Source: Butyrivibrio sp. YAB3001
GTDB taxonomy: Bacteria > Bacillota > Clostridia > Lachnospirales > Lachnospiraceae
Direction: 5' to 3'
Length of the DNA stretch: 63,922 nt
Assembly (NCBI RefSeq): GCF_900112195.1
Contig: NZ_FOKR01000023.1
Span: forward strand, 1-63,922
Shown here: positions 8,749 to 18,158 of the stretch, one piece after another
Layout: each line of letters starts with the position of its first letter
How positions within the stretch are numbered: position 1 is the first letter of the stretch
Program-made: the position numbers and the translations under genes
Notes under the pieces: model-generated
What the model was told of the DNA's origin: nothing
Seen by the model: only the letters and a program-made list of their open reading frames with translations
The model's database searches: none

Positions 8749-8787
8749 AATTAGAATAGCCTATAGACATTTAAAAGACGACAAAAA

Positions 8788-9225
8788 CTATAATATATTC
8801 GTAATCCCATTAATAATCACATCCGCAGCATGTCCATCACCAAATGGACAATATTTTTCGTTTATAAATTGTTCCTCACATATCTTATCCAAAAAATCCT
8901 TTTCATAAGGTGATCCCAACACTTTTCTGCCATCCACAAGTGTTTCAGGCCAAACAGCAAAATCTAAAACAGTAACACACTTTTTTGGGCAAAAAAGCCT
9001 CTCTTTGAAGACCTACAGAATCCATCGCTACACATTTGCACCCGCTTAACAATGCTAAGCTTTCCAAATACCCCACAGTTTTATTTTGCCCAAGCTATAC
9101 TCCTTAACTATCCTATGTGCTCTCTCTTTATTTTTGGAATGTACAGGATACATATTATAGTCATAGTGGTAATCACTATGAATGAGGATTTCATTATTAT
9201 CATTTCTCAAATCTTTTGAAACCAT
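8788..9225 (-). pseudogene. Decayed UDP-N-acetylglucosamine-type 2-epimerase, C-terminal remnant
   Basis: Conceptual translation across frames gives the last 140 or so residues of a non-hydrolysing UDP-sugar 2-epimerase (WecB/WbpI family). In order are MYPVHSKNKERAHRIVKEY, then VGYLESLALLSGCKCVAMDS, then VGLQREAF, VTVLDFAVWPETLVDG and CPFGDGHAADVIINGI, ending at the stop at 8788-8790. At least two frame changes break it (near 9090 and near 8985), and the N-terminal 200 or more residues are absent. It lies directly downstream of the WbpB/WbpE/WbpD-like genes, where WbpI would be expected in a UDP-ManNAc3NAcA pathway. It cannot encode an active enzyme. Confidence 0.75.
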
Positions 9226-9288
9226 CTCCTAACAAACACTCATGCTAAGACTACAAAAGTATACATATCAGCATCTTAAATAAGATAT

Positions 9289-9792
9289 TTATTTAATCCT
9301 ACTTATAATCTGCCCCTCCATATCTACACTCCCCACTTGTCTAGCTGGCACTCCTACCATCAAAGCAAAATCAGGCACATCAGACGTAACAACTGCTCCA
9401 GCCGCAATCATTGCACCTATCCCTATAGTATGCCCACATATAATCGTTGCATTTGCACCAATCGAAGCTCCATTTTTTACTAATGTTTTTTTATAATTAT
9501 CTTTGCCCTTAGGAAATTTTGATCTAGGAATAAGAACATTAGTAAATACGCATGAAGGTCCGCAAAAAACATTATCTTCTAACTCAACTCCTTCATAAAC
9601 TGAAACGTTGTTCTGTATTTTTACGCCATTACCTATTTTCACATTGCTAGACACATAAACATTCTGCCCCAAAGAACAATTTTCTCCAATTTTTGCTCCT
9701 GCTTGAATATGGCAGAAATGCCATATTTTCGTTCCTTTTCCAATTTCAACATTTTCCTCTATATAGCTACTCTCATGAACAAAAAAATCCAT
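9289..9792 (-). CDS. wbpD: UDP-amino-sugar N-acetyltransferase, left-handed beta-helix (WbpD/WlbB type)
   Basis: A 167-residue hexapeptide-repeat acetyltransferase. Successive (I/V)GxG turns ([39 protein letters not shown]) build the trimeric beta-helix that binds acetyl-CoA. The wording [25 protein letters not shown] and VGVPARQVG is characteristic of WbpD/WlbB, which acetylates UDP-2-acetamido-3-amino-2,3-dideoxyglucuronate. AGGAAG precedes the ATG, and the gene starts 1 base from the end of the aminotransferase gene. With the two upstream genes it would finish UDP-GlcNAc(3NAc)A. QdtC/FdtC-type acetyltransferases of dTDP-sugars are close relatives and cannot be fully excluded. Confidence 0.75.
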   Translation of the reverse strand: MDFFVHESSYIEENVEIGKGTKIWHFCHIQAGAKIGENCSLGQNVYVSSNVKIGNGVKIQNNVSVYEGVELEDNVFCGPSCVFTNVLIPRSKFPKGKDNYKKTLVKNGASIGANATIICGHTIGIGAMIAAGAVVTSDVPDFALMVGVPARQVGSVDMEGQIISRIK

Positions 9793-9793
9793 C

Positions 9794-10927
9794 TTATCTT
9801 CCTATCGATTTTCTAATTTCCTTAACAATCAACTCAACTTCATTTTCTTTCATATATGGATGAAATGGCAACGAAATAACTGTGCTTGACAAGCTATTTG
9901 CATTAGGATAATTATTATCACTATACTTATACTCCCTAAAAGCTAACTGACTATGCATTGGCTTTGGGTAATAAACAGCTGTTGGAATACCTGCTTTTTT
10001 TAAATCCGAGACTAGTTTTTCTCTCTCATGATTGCTTCTAACTTTTACAGTATACTGAGCCCAACTTGAAAAATTTCCTTCATTTATAACAGGAATATCG
10101 ACTATCCCCTCTAATCTGGAGTTATAATCAACAGCCAGTTCTTGTATAAAATTTAATTCATAGTTTTCAAATTGATTGTACTTTGCAAGTAAAACTGCAG
10201 CTTGTATGGTATCTAGCCTCGAATTCATCCCTATCCTAACATTATCATATTTATTGCTCCCTTTGCCATGAACACAATATGATCTAATAAGCTCCGCCCA
10301 ATCATCATTATCAGTAAATACAGCTCCTCCATCTCCATAACACCCAAATGGCTTAGCTGGAAAAAAACTTGTTGTTGATATATTTCCAAATGAACATGCT
10401 CTTCTTCCACATGATTTGCTCCCAAATGCCTGCGCGCCATCCTCTAATAATAATAAATCATATTTATCTGTTATTTTCCGTATCTCATTGTAATCTGCAG
10501 TTTGCCCAAATAAATCAACAGCAATAACAGCTCTTGGTCGTCCTTTGCTTGATTCCACCTGCACTATCATTCGTTCTAACGCACAAGGACTCATATTATA
10601 TGTTTCTTTATCAACATCTACAAATACCGGAACAGCCCCAACAGCAGAAACGACTTCACCACTTGCAAAAAACGTAAAATCCGGTACAAAAACGATATCT
10701 CCTTCACCAATCCCCCATGCCATTAACGCTAGTTCTAAAGCATCTGTTCCATTTGCACAAGTAATACAATGTTTAACGCCAACATACTCAGCCAACAACT
10801 TCTCCAATTCAGATACTTCTTCGCCATGAATAAATGAAGCTTTATCAATTACAGACTGAATTCTACAATCAATTTCATCTTTTATTGCTACATATTGCCT
10901 ATGTAAATCCCTAAATTCAAATGTCAT
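9794..10927 (-). CDS. wbpE: DegT family aminotransferase, WbpE/WlbC type
   Basis: A 377-residue PLP-dependent nucleotide-sugar aminotransferase. [10 protein letters not shown] binds the cofactor phosphate, EDGAQAFG supplies the ring-contacting Asp163, and [15 protein letters not shown] contains the Schiff-base Lys192. The opening ([15 protein letters not shown]) and the [11 protein letters not shown] wording fit the WbpE/WlbC branch, which aminates UDP-3-keto-GlcNAcA with glutamate. Its start codon overlaps the stop of the upstream oxidoreductase (ATGA), the usual arrangement for enzymes sharing the labile 3-keto intermediate. Family is certain; the exact substrate is inferred from the three-gene context. 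Confidence 0.8.
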   Translation of the reverse strand: MTFEFRDLHRQYVAIKDEIDCRIQSVIDKASFIHGEEVSELEKLLAEYVGVKHCITCANGTDALELALMAWGIGEGDIVFVPDFTFFASGEVVSAVGAVPVFVDVDKETYNMSPCALERMIVQVESSKGRPRAVIAVDLFGQTADYNEIRKITDKYDLLLLEDGAQAFGSKSCGRRACSFGNISTTSFFPAKPFGCYGDGGAVFTDNDDWAELIRSYCVHGKGSNKYDNVRIGMNSRLDTIQAAVLLAKYNQFENYELNFIQELAVDYNSRLEGIVDIPVINEGNFSSWAQYTVKVRSNHEREKLVSDLKKAGIPTAVYYPKPMHSQLAFREYKYSDNNYPNANSLSSTVISLPFHPYMKENEVELIVKEIRKSIGR

Positions 10928-12000
10928 TTTCCAAACCTTCCTCTAAAATCAATAGTTGCACAATCTTTAAGAGGAAACTTAATAATCTCTCCCGTTGCAG
11001 CAGATTTATATATAGCCAAAACCAATTCCAAAGCTTTTTTTCCCTCAACTGCATTGACATATGGTTGTCTATCTTGTTTTATCGCGTGAATCATATCTGC
11101 ATATAATGGTTTATGGCCAAATCCATAGACTGAAGGTGGATTTTCATGGAATCTTTCCTTTACTGCGACAGGATCATCCAACATATCTGAAAAGTTCCAC
11201 TCTTCAATAACATTAACAGACTGCCCACCAGCCTTTACCGTTCCCTTCTCTCCAAAAATATACAGAGTTTCCTCAAGATTTTTTGGATATACATCTGTTG
11301 TTCCTTCAACAATTCCATAGCTTCCATTCTTAAACTTAATAAGTGCTATTCCCAAATCTTCAGCCTCAATGTACGGATGACTAAGTCGATCCGTCATTCC
11401 AACAACTTCATCAATTTCACTTCCCATCATCCATCTAAGCAGATCGATATTATGAATGCACTGATTCATAAGAGCTCCACCATCCTGCTCCCATGTTCCT
11501 CTCCAAGAAGCTCTATCATAATATTCATGATCTCTGCACCAACGAACATGCGCAGTACCATAAAATAGACGCCCAAATCTATTCATATCTATTGCTTCCC
11601 TTATAATTTGAACTGATCTATTAAATCTATTCTGGTGACATGCACACACCTTCACATGTTCTTTTATCGCCGCCGAAATTATAGCATCCGCATCTTTTAT
11701 GGATAATGCAATTGGCTTCTCAATTATGCAATTAACCCCCCGTTTTATACATTCCAATGCAATAGCGGCATGTTTACCACTTTCAGTACATATGGAAACC
11801 AAATCGGGCTTTTCTTCCTCAAGCATAAATATATAGTCTGTATATCTTTTTACGTTATTTCCAAGTCTGAATTTTAATGCCTTATCTTCCATGCAACTTT
11901 CATCAATATCGCACATAGCAATAAAATCTAATTCATTCGCCTGTGCTGCAGCAATGTGATTAGGCGATATCCTTCCGCAACCTATCAATGCAAACTTCAT
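10924..12000 (-). CDS. wbpB: Gfo/Idh/MocA oxidoreductase, probable UDP-GlcNAcA 3-dehydrogenase (WbpB/WlbA role)
   Basis: A 358-residue NAD(P)-dependent oxidoreductase. The Rossmann loop is ALIGCGRISPNHI at the N-terminus, EKPIALS holds the catalytic-site lysine, and NQCIHNIDLLRW the conserved histidine/aspartate helix. Members oxidise a sugar hydroxyl to a keto group. Because the next two genes are WbpE- and WbpD-like, the likely job is oxidation of UDP-GlcNAcA at C3. The enzyme making the uronic acid (WbpA/WbpO-type UDP-GlcNAc 6-dehydrogenase) is not in this window. GAGAGG precedes the ATG. The family is clear; the substrate is less so, since Gfo/Idh/MocA enzymes are diverse. Confidence 0.7.
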   Translation of the reverse strand: MKFALIGCGRISPNHIAAAQANELDFIAMCDIDESCMEDKALKFRLGNNVKRYTDYIFMLEEEKPDLVSICTESGKHAAIALECIKRGVNCIIEKPIALSIKDADAIISAAIKEHVKVCACHQNRFNRSVQIIREAIDMNRFGRLFYGTAHVRWCRDHEYYDRASWRGTWEQDGGALMNQCIHNIDLLRWMMGSEIDEVVGMTDRLSHPYIEAEDLGIALIKFKNGSYGIVEGTTDVYPKNLEETLYIFGEKGTVKAGGQSVNVIEEWNFSDMLDDPVAVKERFHENPPSVYGFGHKPLYADMIHAIKQDRQPYVNAVEGKKALELVLAIYKSAATGEIIKFPLKDCATIDFRGRFGK

Positions 12001-12023
12001 ATATTTACACCTCTCTAGTTTTT

Positions 12024-13475
12024 CTATCTAAACCACAAATTCAACCACTTATAAGAGACCTTTTCCCACGATGACATTTCATAAACCAATTTCTTATTGT
12101 GCTTGCTGTCTTCACTATATTTGTCAAGATTATATACAATTTTAGGAAGAACCTTTGCTAAATCATCTATATTTTCAATTTCCCAAAATTTAAATCCATT
12201 GTTTCTCAGCATTCCATAATTGAGCCATCTTCCCGTGACGACAATGCTTCCAGCGTACATTTGTTCCAACATTGTTGAACTCAACTGGTCAGTTTTCTGA
12301 ACATTCAAAAAAATGGAAGTTGTTTTTGCCAGACAAGCCATTTCGTCATCGTCCATAAAATCTCGCAATATCTTATAATTCAAACGACTCTGAGATAACT
12401 CATTCTCAATTTTTTCTATATACTCATTCTGATTTTCAGGATATGTCATCGGAAATACCAAGAATAAACCATCAAGAATTTCAGTATTTAACATATTCAA
12501 TACACGAATCATTTCACCATGTTGCTGACTGCCTCCAGCATTATACCCACATGTAATAATTATCTTATCGTTAGGAATAGTTTTGACACGTTTAAATATA
12601 TTTACCTTAAGCTCATCTACGCAATCGATAGTTCTTAAAACATCTACTCCATAATTTACTTTTTCAATACTATTTTCTTTTTCTGGGTAAACTTTCAAAA
12701 AATCATTTATTATATCATCTGTTTCCCCGCTAATTCTATCAGCAACTTCTATTAGTTTTCTTTTATACTCCAATTCTGTTAAGCTAGATTTATAAAAATC
12801 ACTACCTCCTATGCATAAATTCATCTTTTCACACTTACTGCGTAAATAATTTCTATATACAACCCATATGTTTTCAATCCATAAAAATTGAAACACAGTA
12901 TATTTAGGCATTTCACTCAGTATATTCTCTAATTCTTCATAAGAATGATAAACATAAAACTCTTCTACCATTCCTGCAAGTTCATTCTCATAACGTTCAG
13001 AATTTGAAAATACACCAAATTTGATTTCAGGATGTTGCCTTTTTACATTTTTCACCAATCTAATAGTATAAACTGAATAAAAGGCACAAAAAATCATAAC
13101 TATATTCATAACAGGCCGTGTTTCTAAATTCTTAACAGTTTTTCCAGCACCCCCGTAAATATACTCATAAGATAACAGTTCCTCTTTCTGGTCATACTGT
13201 TGATGCTGTATCCGATATATATTTTTTTTGCAAACACCCATATGTAGCAACTTTTCGGTTATCTCATAAAAATACTTATCAGCCGCTGTAACAACCACAT
13301 CATAGCAAAAACCTCTCAAAGAATCCGGTGTTTCAACTAAAAATCCATGCCATAATGTTCCCGCTTTTTTAGGATTACCATCTACCACACAGATAATATC
13401 AAAACTTCTCATAAGTGAATCAATCACTTTTTCAGCTATCACTCCAACTCCATATATAGCTATCGGTTTTTTCAT
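12024..13475 (-). CDS. N-terminal Rossmann-like domain fused to a GT-B glycosyltransferase-like domain
   Basis: A 483-residue two-part protein. Residues 1-100 form a small nucleotide-binding module (PIAIYGVGVIAEKVIDSL, then VVVTAADKYFYEI). From about residue 120 a GT-B-like region follows: MIFCAFYSVYTIRLVKNVK at its start, ITCGYNAGGSQQHGEM in the middle and TSIFLNVQKTDQLSSTMLEQ near the donor site, with the Glu of the GT4 family. The C-terminal half most resembles a family 4 glycosyltransferase, but the acceptor-side half is unusual. GAGG is about 11 bases upstream of the ATG. It follows the GT4 gene 13502-14605 in the same transcript. The linkage formed is unknown. Confidence 0.6.
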   Translation of the reverse strand: MKKPIAIYGVGVIAEKVIDSLMRSFDIICVVDGNPKKAGTLWHGFLVETPDSLRGFCYDVVVTAADKYFYEITEKLLHMGVCKKNIYRIQHQQYDQKEELLSYEYIYGGAGKTVKNLETRPVMNIVMIFCAFYSVYTIRLVKNVKRQHPEIKFGVFSNSERYENELAGMVEEFYVYHSYEELENILSEMPKYTVFQFLWIENIWVVYRNYLRSKCEKMNLCIGGSDFYKSSLTELEYKRKLIEVADRISGETDDIINDFLKVYPEKENSIEKVNYGVDVLRTIDCVDELKVNIFKRVKTIPNDKIIITCGYNAGGSQQHGEMIRVLNMLNTEILDGLFLVFPMTYPENQNEYIEKIENELSQSRLNYKILRDFMDDDEMACLAKTTSIFLNVQKTDQLSSTMLEQMYAGSIVVTGRWLNYGMLRNNGFKFWEIENIDDLAKVLPKIVYNLDKYSEDSKHNKKLVYEMSSWEKVSYKWLNLWFR

Positions 13476-13501
13476 TCTTAATGATGCCTCACTTAAATCA
13501 T

Positions 13502-14599
13502 TTATACCTGTGGTTCATCCAAATAAAAATCTATTACAGGTTTTAGAACTACATCCCACGTAAAATACTTTATGGTATATTCACGCATTTCATCAATCAC
13601 TTCTTGACGGCCAACAGTTTGTTCATAGAGATCAATTATTACATTGACATCAATATCCTCATCTGAATTAGATACTCTTCTGGTATATTCTTCCTCTCCG
13701 GAAAATCCAATATCATCATATCCATATATAAATGGCAAACCTCTTGCACAGTATTCCTTGGTTTTAATTGGAGACGCAGAATCATATCCACATTTATACA
13801 TGCCTAATGCACCAATACCAATATCCGCCCATGCATATAAATCATCTAATTCCTTTCCTGTCTTCTTTCCACAAAAAAATACGTCATTTTCTAATCCCAA
13901 TTCATGAACTAAAGATTTATACTTTTCAACCTCTTTTCCTTCACCAGCAAGTTTACACTTTATTGTATATCCGGAGTCCGACATCTTTCCCTTAAATAAT
14001 GTTTCTAATAGACGTTCGTAACCATGATGATTCATCATCGTAGCCACCGACAATAAATGTATTTCTTTGCTTCTTACCCTAACACTTCTTTGCTTCTCTT
14101 CTTTCAAACTAACTCCATTATGAAGAACAATTGCCGGAACCCCATAAATATCATTAGTTTCAGAAAATGTAGTCACTAGTTTTATATTATCTTTTAAATA
14201 AGGACGGTTTAAAAAATCTTCTGCAAGTAGTGGTCTATTTATTATTTCTGTTTCAACTGGATAATTAGGAAACTCCATTAATACCTTCACACCATCGTTT
14301 TTCATAGCACTGAAGAAATCTATAACCTCTTTTTCTAATGGCGGTTTATTTCGAATATATACATAATGTAATGCCTTTTCCCTTATCCACTCTTTAGCAC
14401 ACTCCAATTGCGTTCTAGTATCTAAGGCGAGCCTTTTCTCTATCACAGTACCCTCGAAATATAGATATGCAATTCCAAATGCTACTTTCATTAAATAAAC
14501 ATTGGAAAAATATTTTGAAAAAACTTCAACTTGATTATTAACCTTTTTATGGACACCAACAGTTAATGGAATCGCATTACCATATGTAATATAAAGCAT
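13502..14599 (-). CDS. Family 4 glycosyltransferase
   Basis: A GT-B fold glycosyltransferase of about 365 residues. The C-terminal Rossmann domain is clear: CKLAGEGKEVEKYKSLVHEL, then VFFCGKKTGKELDDLYAWAD, and PIKTKEYCARGLPFIYG, where the conserved Glu binds the sugar nucleotide. The start is placed at 14599, because GGGAG lies 6 bases before this ATG. A longer frame from 14605 overlaps the stop of the preceding gene. The N-terminal acceptor domain is diverged. It belongs to the minus-strand run of the glycan cluster; the transferred sugar cannot be named. Confidence 0.75.
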   Translation of the reverse strand: MLYITYGNAIPLTVGVHKKVNNQVEVFSKYFSNVYLMKVAFGIAYLYFEGTVIEKRLALDTRTQLECAKEWIREKALHYVYIRNKPPLEKEVIDFFSAMKNDGVKVLMEFPNYPVETEIINRPLLAEDFLNRPYLKDNIKLVTTFSETNDIYGVPAIVLHNGVSLKEEKQRSVRVRSKEIHLLSVATMMNHHGYERLLETLFKGKMSDSGYTIKCKLAGEGKEVEKYKSLVHELGLENDVFFCGKKTGKELDDLYAWADIGIGALGMYKCGYDSASPIKTKEYCARGLPFIYGYDDIGFSGEEEYTRRVSNSDEDIDVNVIIDLYEQTVGRQEVIDEMREYTIKYFTWDVVLKPVIDFYLDEPQV

Positions 14600-14601
14600 A
14601 G

Positions 14602-15093
14602 TCATCTCCCTAATATCAATTCATTTGCAAAATAGATTTTATCTATTGGAACTCGTTCAGAGATATGTTTTCTCAACCTTTCTCCTTCATTAAGAATACA
14701 TATGATTACCACACCCTCACAATAACTATCAAAAAAAGCATCCATACTAATCTGCTCTATCCCACTAAGTACATCAGTATTCTCTCCCCATCTTTCTCCG
14801 CCACCATAATTTACAACACAAACATCCTTGTGTTTATCTTTAAGCACATGGATCATCTGCATTCCAAGATAATTATCTCCAATAACATAAACCATTTCTC
14901 TAGGATATTTTTCCAAGAAGAATCGAATATATTGCTCATCCAAAAGTCTCCCCATTGTCAAATATTGCATCCTATACAATGAGAATTCCCTTTTATATCT
15001 TCCAATCATTTCAACAACTAAAGCATCATCTACCATATATTGCCTCTCATTATTCACCATAAAGCGGTTAAACGACCAGTACCATAAATCCAT
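14602..15093 (-). CDS. Small unknown protein, stand-alone Rossmann-like module
   Basis: A 163-residue soluble protein I do not recognise. After a helical N-terminal 60 residues comes a beta-alpha-beta stretch MVYVIGDNYLGMQMIHVLKD, then VCVVNYGGGERWGEN and VVIICILNEGERL. That is the layout of the small nucleotide-binding modules fused to other proteins of this cluster, though its loop (GDNYLG) is variant. Its stop overlaps the start of the GT4 gene. No clear ribosome binding site precedes its ATG, and it lies 27 bases downstream of a radical SAM gene, so it may depend on readthrough. It may be a free-standing version of the shared domain; function unknown. Confidence 0.55.
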   Translation of the reverse strand: MDLWYWSFNRFMVNNERQYMVDDALVVEMIGRYKREFSLYRMQYLTMGRLLDEQYIRFFLEKYPREMVYVIGDNYLGMQMIHVLKDKHKDVCVVNYGGGERWGENTDVLSGIEQISMDAFFDSYCEGVVIICILNEGERLRKHISERVPIDKIYFANELILGR

Positions 15094-15120
15094 ATTTCAT
15101 TTTGAGACGTTTTTAGCTTC

Positions 15121-16317
15121 TCAATCATCTGCTATCCTCGCCAACAAACAGCTTCTACATAACAACTCATCCATCTGCTCTTCACATTTCAATGCTCTTA
15201 AAACTCTTTGCAACTCGCCCTTACTTCTGACTGTGTCATAGTCTTCTTCATACAGATTTCCAAGAACATGCTTCATCCCATAATCCATATTGCAGATGAG
15301 CATTGTCCCATCTGGAAGAACGACACTATTTGATAAATCATCGCCACAAAAGCAGCATTTTATCTTTTGGTCTGGTCTGATAAGTTCTTTTCTGTGTTGA
15401 GCAGTTTCATCTTTTACATTTCCTGCTCGATTCTGAACAGAACGCATAATCTCATATTTATCGCCTACAATTTTTGCAACTCTCTCATCCGGATCGGTCT
15501 GTGCATTTATAAAATCTACAAAAGGGGTTCCATCTTTCTTTTTTGCATTAATAACTCTCTCGACATTTCTATAATATGCTTCTGTCGTAGGTATATACGC
15601 GTATCCAAGTTTGTCTGCCACGTGCAGCGTCATATAATATATCGGCAAAGTTATCAGTTTTTCAACTATCGATTCCTCCACTTCTGCTAATGTAGTAAAT
15701 AAATAAACTTTTCTGCCTGCATCACAAGCCATTTCAATCATTTTTATGCAATCTTTATTATTAAATGGCTCTGTCATACCTGAAAAATCTATTATGCAAT
15801 CATCCGGTGTATGATCTAATATTGTCTGAAAGTTTTCAATCGTCATAACGCGCTGTCTATTCTTATCATCTTTAAAATAAGTATGGAGAAATAAACTTTG
15901 CGGGCAATAATGACAATTAACACTGCATCCCATTATTGTTGATATTTCCAAAGCCTTACTATCACGTAAGTCCTCTCTGCCACCGGTGTCTGTTATATAT
16001 CTGCCACCGTTTATAACGTGATTCATATTGAAGTTATGCTCTTTCAGATATTCCATAACCTGATCAATATATGTATCACTAACACCAATTATCACGCCAA
16101 CATTATTTTCTATTATTTCCTTCGCAGGATATACATCTTTTCCCAAAACAAGGCCATCGGATTTGCCATTAGTTGTAATAAAACCTTTTATATCTATACC
16201 GTGGTTTTGTAATACTCGAAAGATATCCTTACCATAAAAGCCGGCTCCATATATATACAATCCATCTGTTTCAGCTTTTATCCTATTAATACCATTTATT
16301 AAGTCCGTGAAAATCAT
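15121..16317 (-). CDS. Radical SAM protein with N-terminal Rossmann-like domain
   Basis: About 398 residues. An N-terminal module (LYIYGAGFYGKDIFRVL, about residues 20-36, then VGVIIGVSDTYIDQVMEYL) precedes a radical SAM core with CSVNCHYC (Cys131, Cys135, Cys138). The usual GGE motif is replaced by FSGMTEP. The C-terminus has CCFCGDD, LICNMDYG and LLCRSC, a SPASM-type auxiliary cluster region. The start is placed at ATG 16317, because GGAGGAA lies 7 bases upstream; a GTG at 16323 overlaps the stop of the preceding gene. It is coupled to the radical SAM gene 16320-17480, which has the same architecture. Substrate unknown. Confidence 0.75.
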   Translation of the reverse strand: MIFTDLINGINRIKAETDGLYIYGAGFYGKDIFRVLQNHGIDIKGFITTNGKSDGLVLGKDVYPAKEIIENNVGVIIGVSDTYIDQVMEYLKEHNFNMNHVINGGRYITDTGGREDLRDSKALEISTIMGCSVNCHYCPQSLFLHTYFKDDKNRQRVMTIENFQTILDHTPDDCIIDFSGMTEPFNNKDCIKMIEMACDAGRKVYLFTTLAEVEESIVEKLITLPIYYMTLHVADKLGYAYIPTTEAYYRNVERVINAKKKDGTPFVDFINAQTDPDERVAKIVGDKYEIMRSVQNRAGNVKDETAQHRKELIRPDQKIKCCFCGDDLSNSVVLPDGTMLICNMDYGMKHVLGNLYEEDYDTVRSKGELQRVLRALKCEEQMDELLCRSCLLARIADD

Positions 16318-16319
16318 AG

Positions 16320-17480
16320 TCACTTCCTCCGTGGCATCTGTTCTGCAGTATTCACCCTGTTATTATTATCAATTCCAAATCCTCCACAATACTTGCAGAA
16401 CTCAAGGTACCCGCCTTCAATATTGCCTAGTATCATTTCGAGAATCTGTTTTCTTTCTTCTGGTGTTCTCCCTCTTAATCTTTGCAAGTCTATGTATGCT
16501 TTTTCCTCATCTTCAAATAGTTTTCCTTTTTGAGCTGACCACTCAAGACCACAGTAGTATAATCTTTGATTATCCAGGACATGCTCTATTGAATTGCATA
16601 TTGCCATGTGCGTAACCGCATATTTATCATCGTAACAATACTTTTTCTCCGGGAAGCCAAAATCAAACCAGTCAATATTGATATTTCTCATATAAGTAAT
16701 GCCATATTGCTCAAGTTTTTTTATCAGCTCCGGTATCCGATGTTTGTATGTAATATTCTGAGAATAATCCGTTATAGATACTTGAAAATTATATTTTGAC
16801 ATCAGTTCCAAAACTTCATCCTTAGGAACTATCGTCCCATTTGTAATAAAGCCAACATAGCCTATCTTATCCCTATAATTTCTTCCTATCAGTTCCACAA
16901 AATCATATAATTTGCTATATAAAAAGGGTTCGCCGCCAACTATATCCAGATCAAACAGATAGTCTACGCAATCAAAATAGCACTCTAAATTTTCGTCAAT
17001 CGATTCAAGTGAATTCTCACCAACTTCATCCCAATATGGTAAGAATTGCATACAGTTTTTACAATTTAAGGTGCATCTTGTCGTTAGTGATATATCTGTT
17101 TTTAGCAAATATATTTTTTTCTGATATTTATAAAACCATTCTGTAATAAACTGCTGATACATTACAAAATCGATATTTTCAACAAGTCCTTTTCCTTCAA
17201 GTTGTTTTCTAATGTCTTTATAATAGTATTGTGAAGTTGTAACTATTATCTTGGTTTCTTTTATCAGTTCAGCAACATCGTCAAGTCTCTTTATCTTATA
17301 ATCTTGGTAGATTGTTCCTATTTTTTTTTCATCATTATCAATAATGGCCAGTATATTAAAATTATCCGCTAGAGTCTGAAACATCTTCTTACCCTGGCGG
17401 CCAATGCCAAATATTATAATATTCTTTAAATCTTGCCATTCATTGTCTGACAGGCAATTTAATTTAGTTTTATCGCTCAC
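16320..17480 (-). CDS. Radical SAM protein with N-terminal Rossmann-like domain
   Basis: A 386-residue protein with the same domain order as its downstream neighbour. A nucleotide-binding module (IIIFGIGRQGKKMFQTL, residues 21-37, with IIDND as second strand) is followed by the radical SAM core CTLNCKNC (Cys136, Cys140, Cys143) and VGGEPFLY. The C-terminus has FCKYCGGFG. The start is GTG with no clear ribosome site. It is the first gene of the run 17480 down to 12024, and its stop lies 2 bases before the next gene's chosen start. Two adjacent radical SAM proteins sharing an extra module suggest a joint modification task, probably on a sugar or a carrier. That is inference. Confidence 0.75.
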   Translation of the reverse strand: MSDKTKLNCLSDNEWQDLKNIIIFGIGRQGKKMFQTLADNFNILAIIDNDEKKIGTIYQDYKIKRLDDVAELIKETKIIVTTSQYYYKDIRKQLEGKGLVENIDFVMYQQFITEWFYKYQKKIYLLKTDISLTTRCTLNCKNCMQFLPYWDEVGENSLESIDENLECYFDCVDYLFDLDIVGGEPFLYSKLYDFVELIGRNYRDKIGYVGFITNGTIVPKDEVLELMSKYNFQVSITDYSQNITYKHRIPELIKKLEQYGITYMRNINIDWFDFGFPEKKYCYDDKYAVTHMAICNSIEHVLDNQRLYYCGLEWSAQKGKLFEDEEKAYIDLQRLRGRTPEERKQILEMILGNIEGGYLEFCKYCGGFGIDNNNRVNTAEQMPRRK

Positions 17481-17508
17481 TGATTTTTAATTCTCCATTT
17501 GAAAACAA

Positions 17509-17551
17509 AAATCCCGACATAAAGTACATTCTATACTTCACATCGGGAATT
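17509..17551 (-). terminator. Rho-independent terminator
   Basis: Read on the minus strand, ATTCCCGATGTGAAGTA pairs with TACTTTATGTCGGGAT (a few wobble pairs) around a short loop and runs into TTTTTGTTTTC. It lies just past the end of the Rpn-tail gene at 17592. Its stem resembles the terminator at 21491-21530. Confidence 0.75.
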
Positions 17552-17591
17552 TAATTATCTTATTGTTAGAATAATGTTTAATTTTATCAAA

Positions 17592-17933
17592 TTACTTTTC
17601 AGCAGAAACGGGTGAATACTTCTCAACATACTCCTTTGCTGTGCTCTCAGTAAAACCATACAACTTAACAAGCTTTGCAGCAATTTTTTCAGCTGGGACT
17701 CCATCTTCGATTTTGTCTTCTATGAAGATTTTGAGGTCTGTTTCTCTTTGTCGTTTTTCTCCCTTAGCTTCTCCACTAGCCACTCCTATAGCTTCTCCTT
17801 CTGCCTTTCCTTCTGCCTTTGCCTCAGTGATAAGCTCTTCATATACATCTCTAAATGCTTCATATACCATATCATTCTCACCTCTCATTTCATCAATCAA
17901 TGTCTTATTCGCCATTCTAAACAAATGTAACAC
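17592..17933 (-). pseudogene. C-terminal tail of an Rpn family protein
   Basis: 113 residues: a helical segment, then AKAEGKAEGEAIGVASGEAK, the charged Gly/Glu/Lys/Ala repeat that links the nuclease domain to the tail in Rpn/transposase proteins, and a C-terminal helical pair (GVPAEKIAAKLVKLYG). The frame is open about 33 codons further upstream (to about 18030) without an evident start or ribosome site, and the PD-(D/E)XK nuclease core is missing. I read it as the remaining 3' end of a deleted gene. Together with the broken N-terminal copy at 359-922, it places Rpn debris on both sides of the glycan cluster. Confidence 0.6.
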
Positions 17934-18158
17934 AGCATTCGCATTTTCTTTGTCATCCTGATCCTCGTAATGTGTAATTTTACTTTTATAAGAAAGCGAA
18001 AATGAAAATCGTTATATTCTAAACATCTAAATCATTATGGGAGTCACGGACGATTTGCCCAAGATACCTCAAATGCATACGAACAATGCCTGTTAAATAT
18101 AACATTTTCTTTTTCCGATGTAAAGTATGAAATTATCAAGGTACGCTTTATTTACTCA

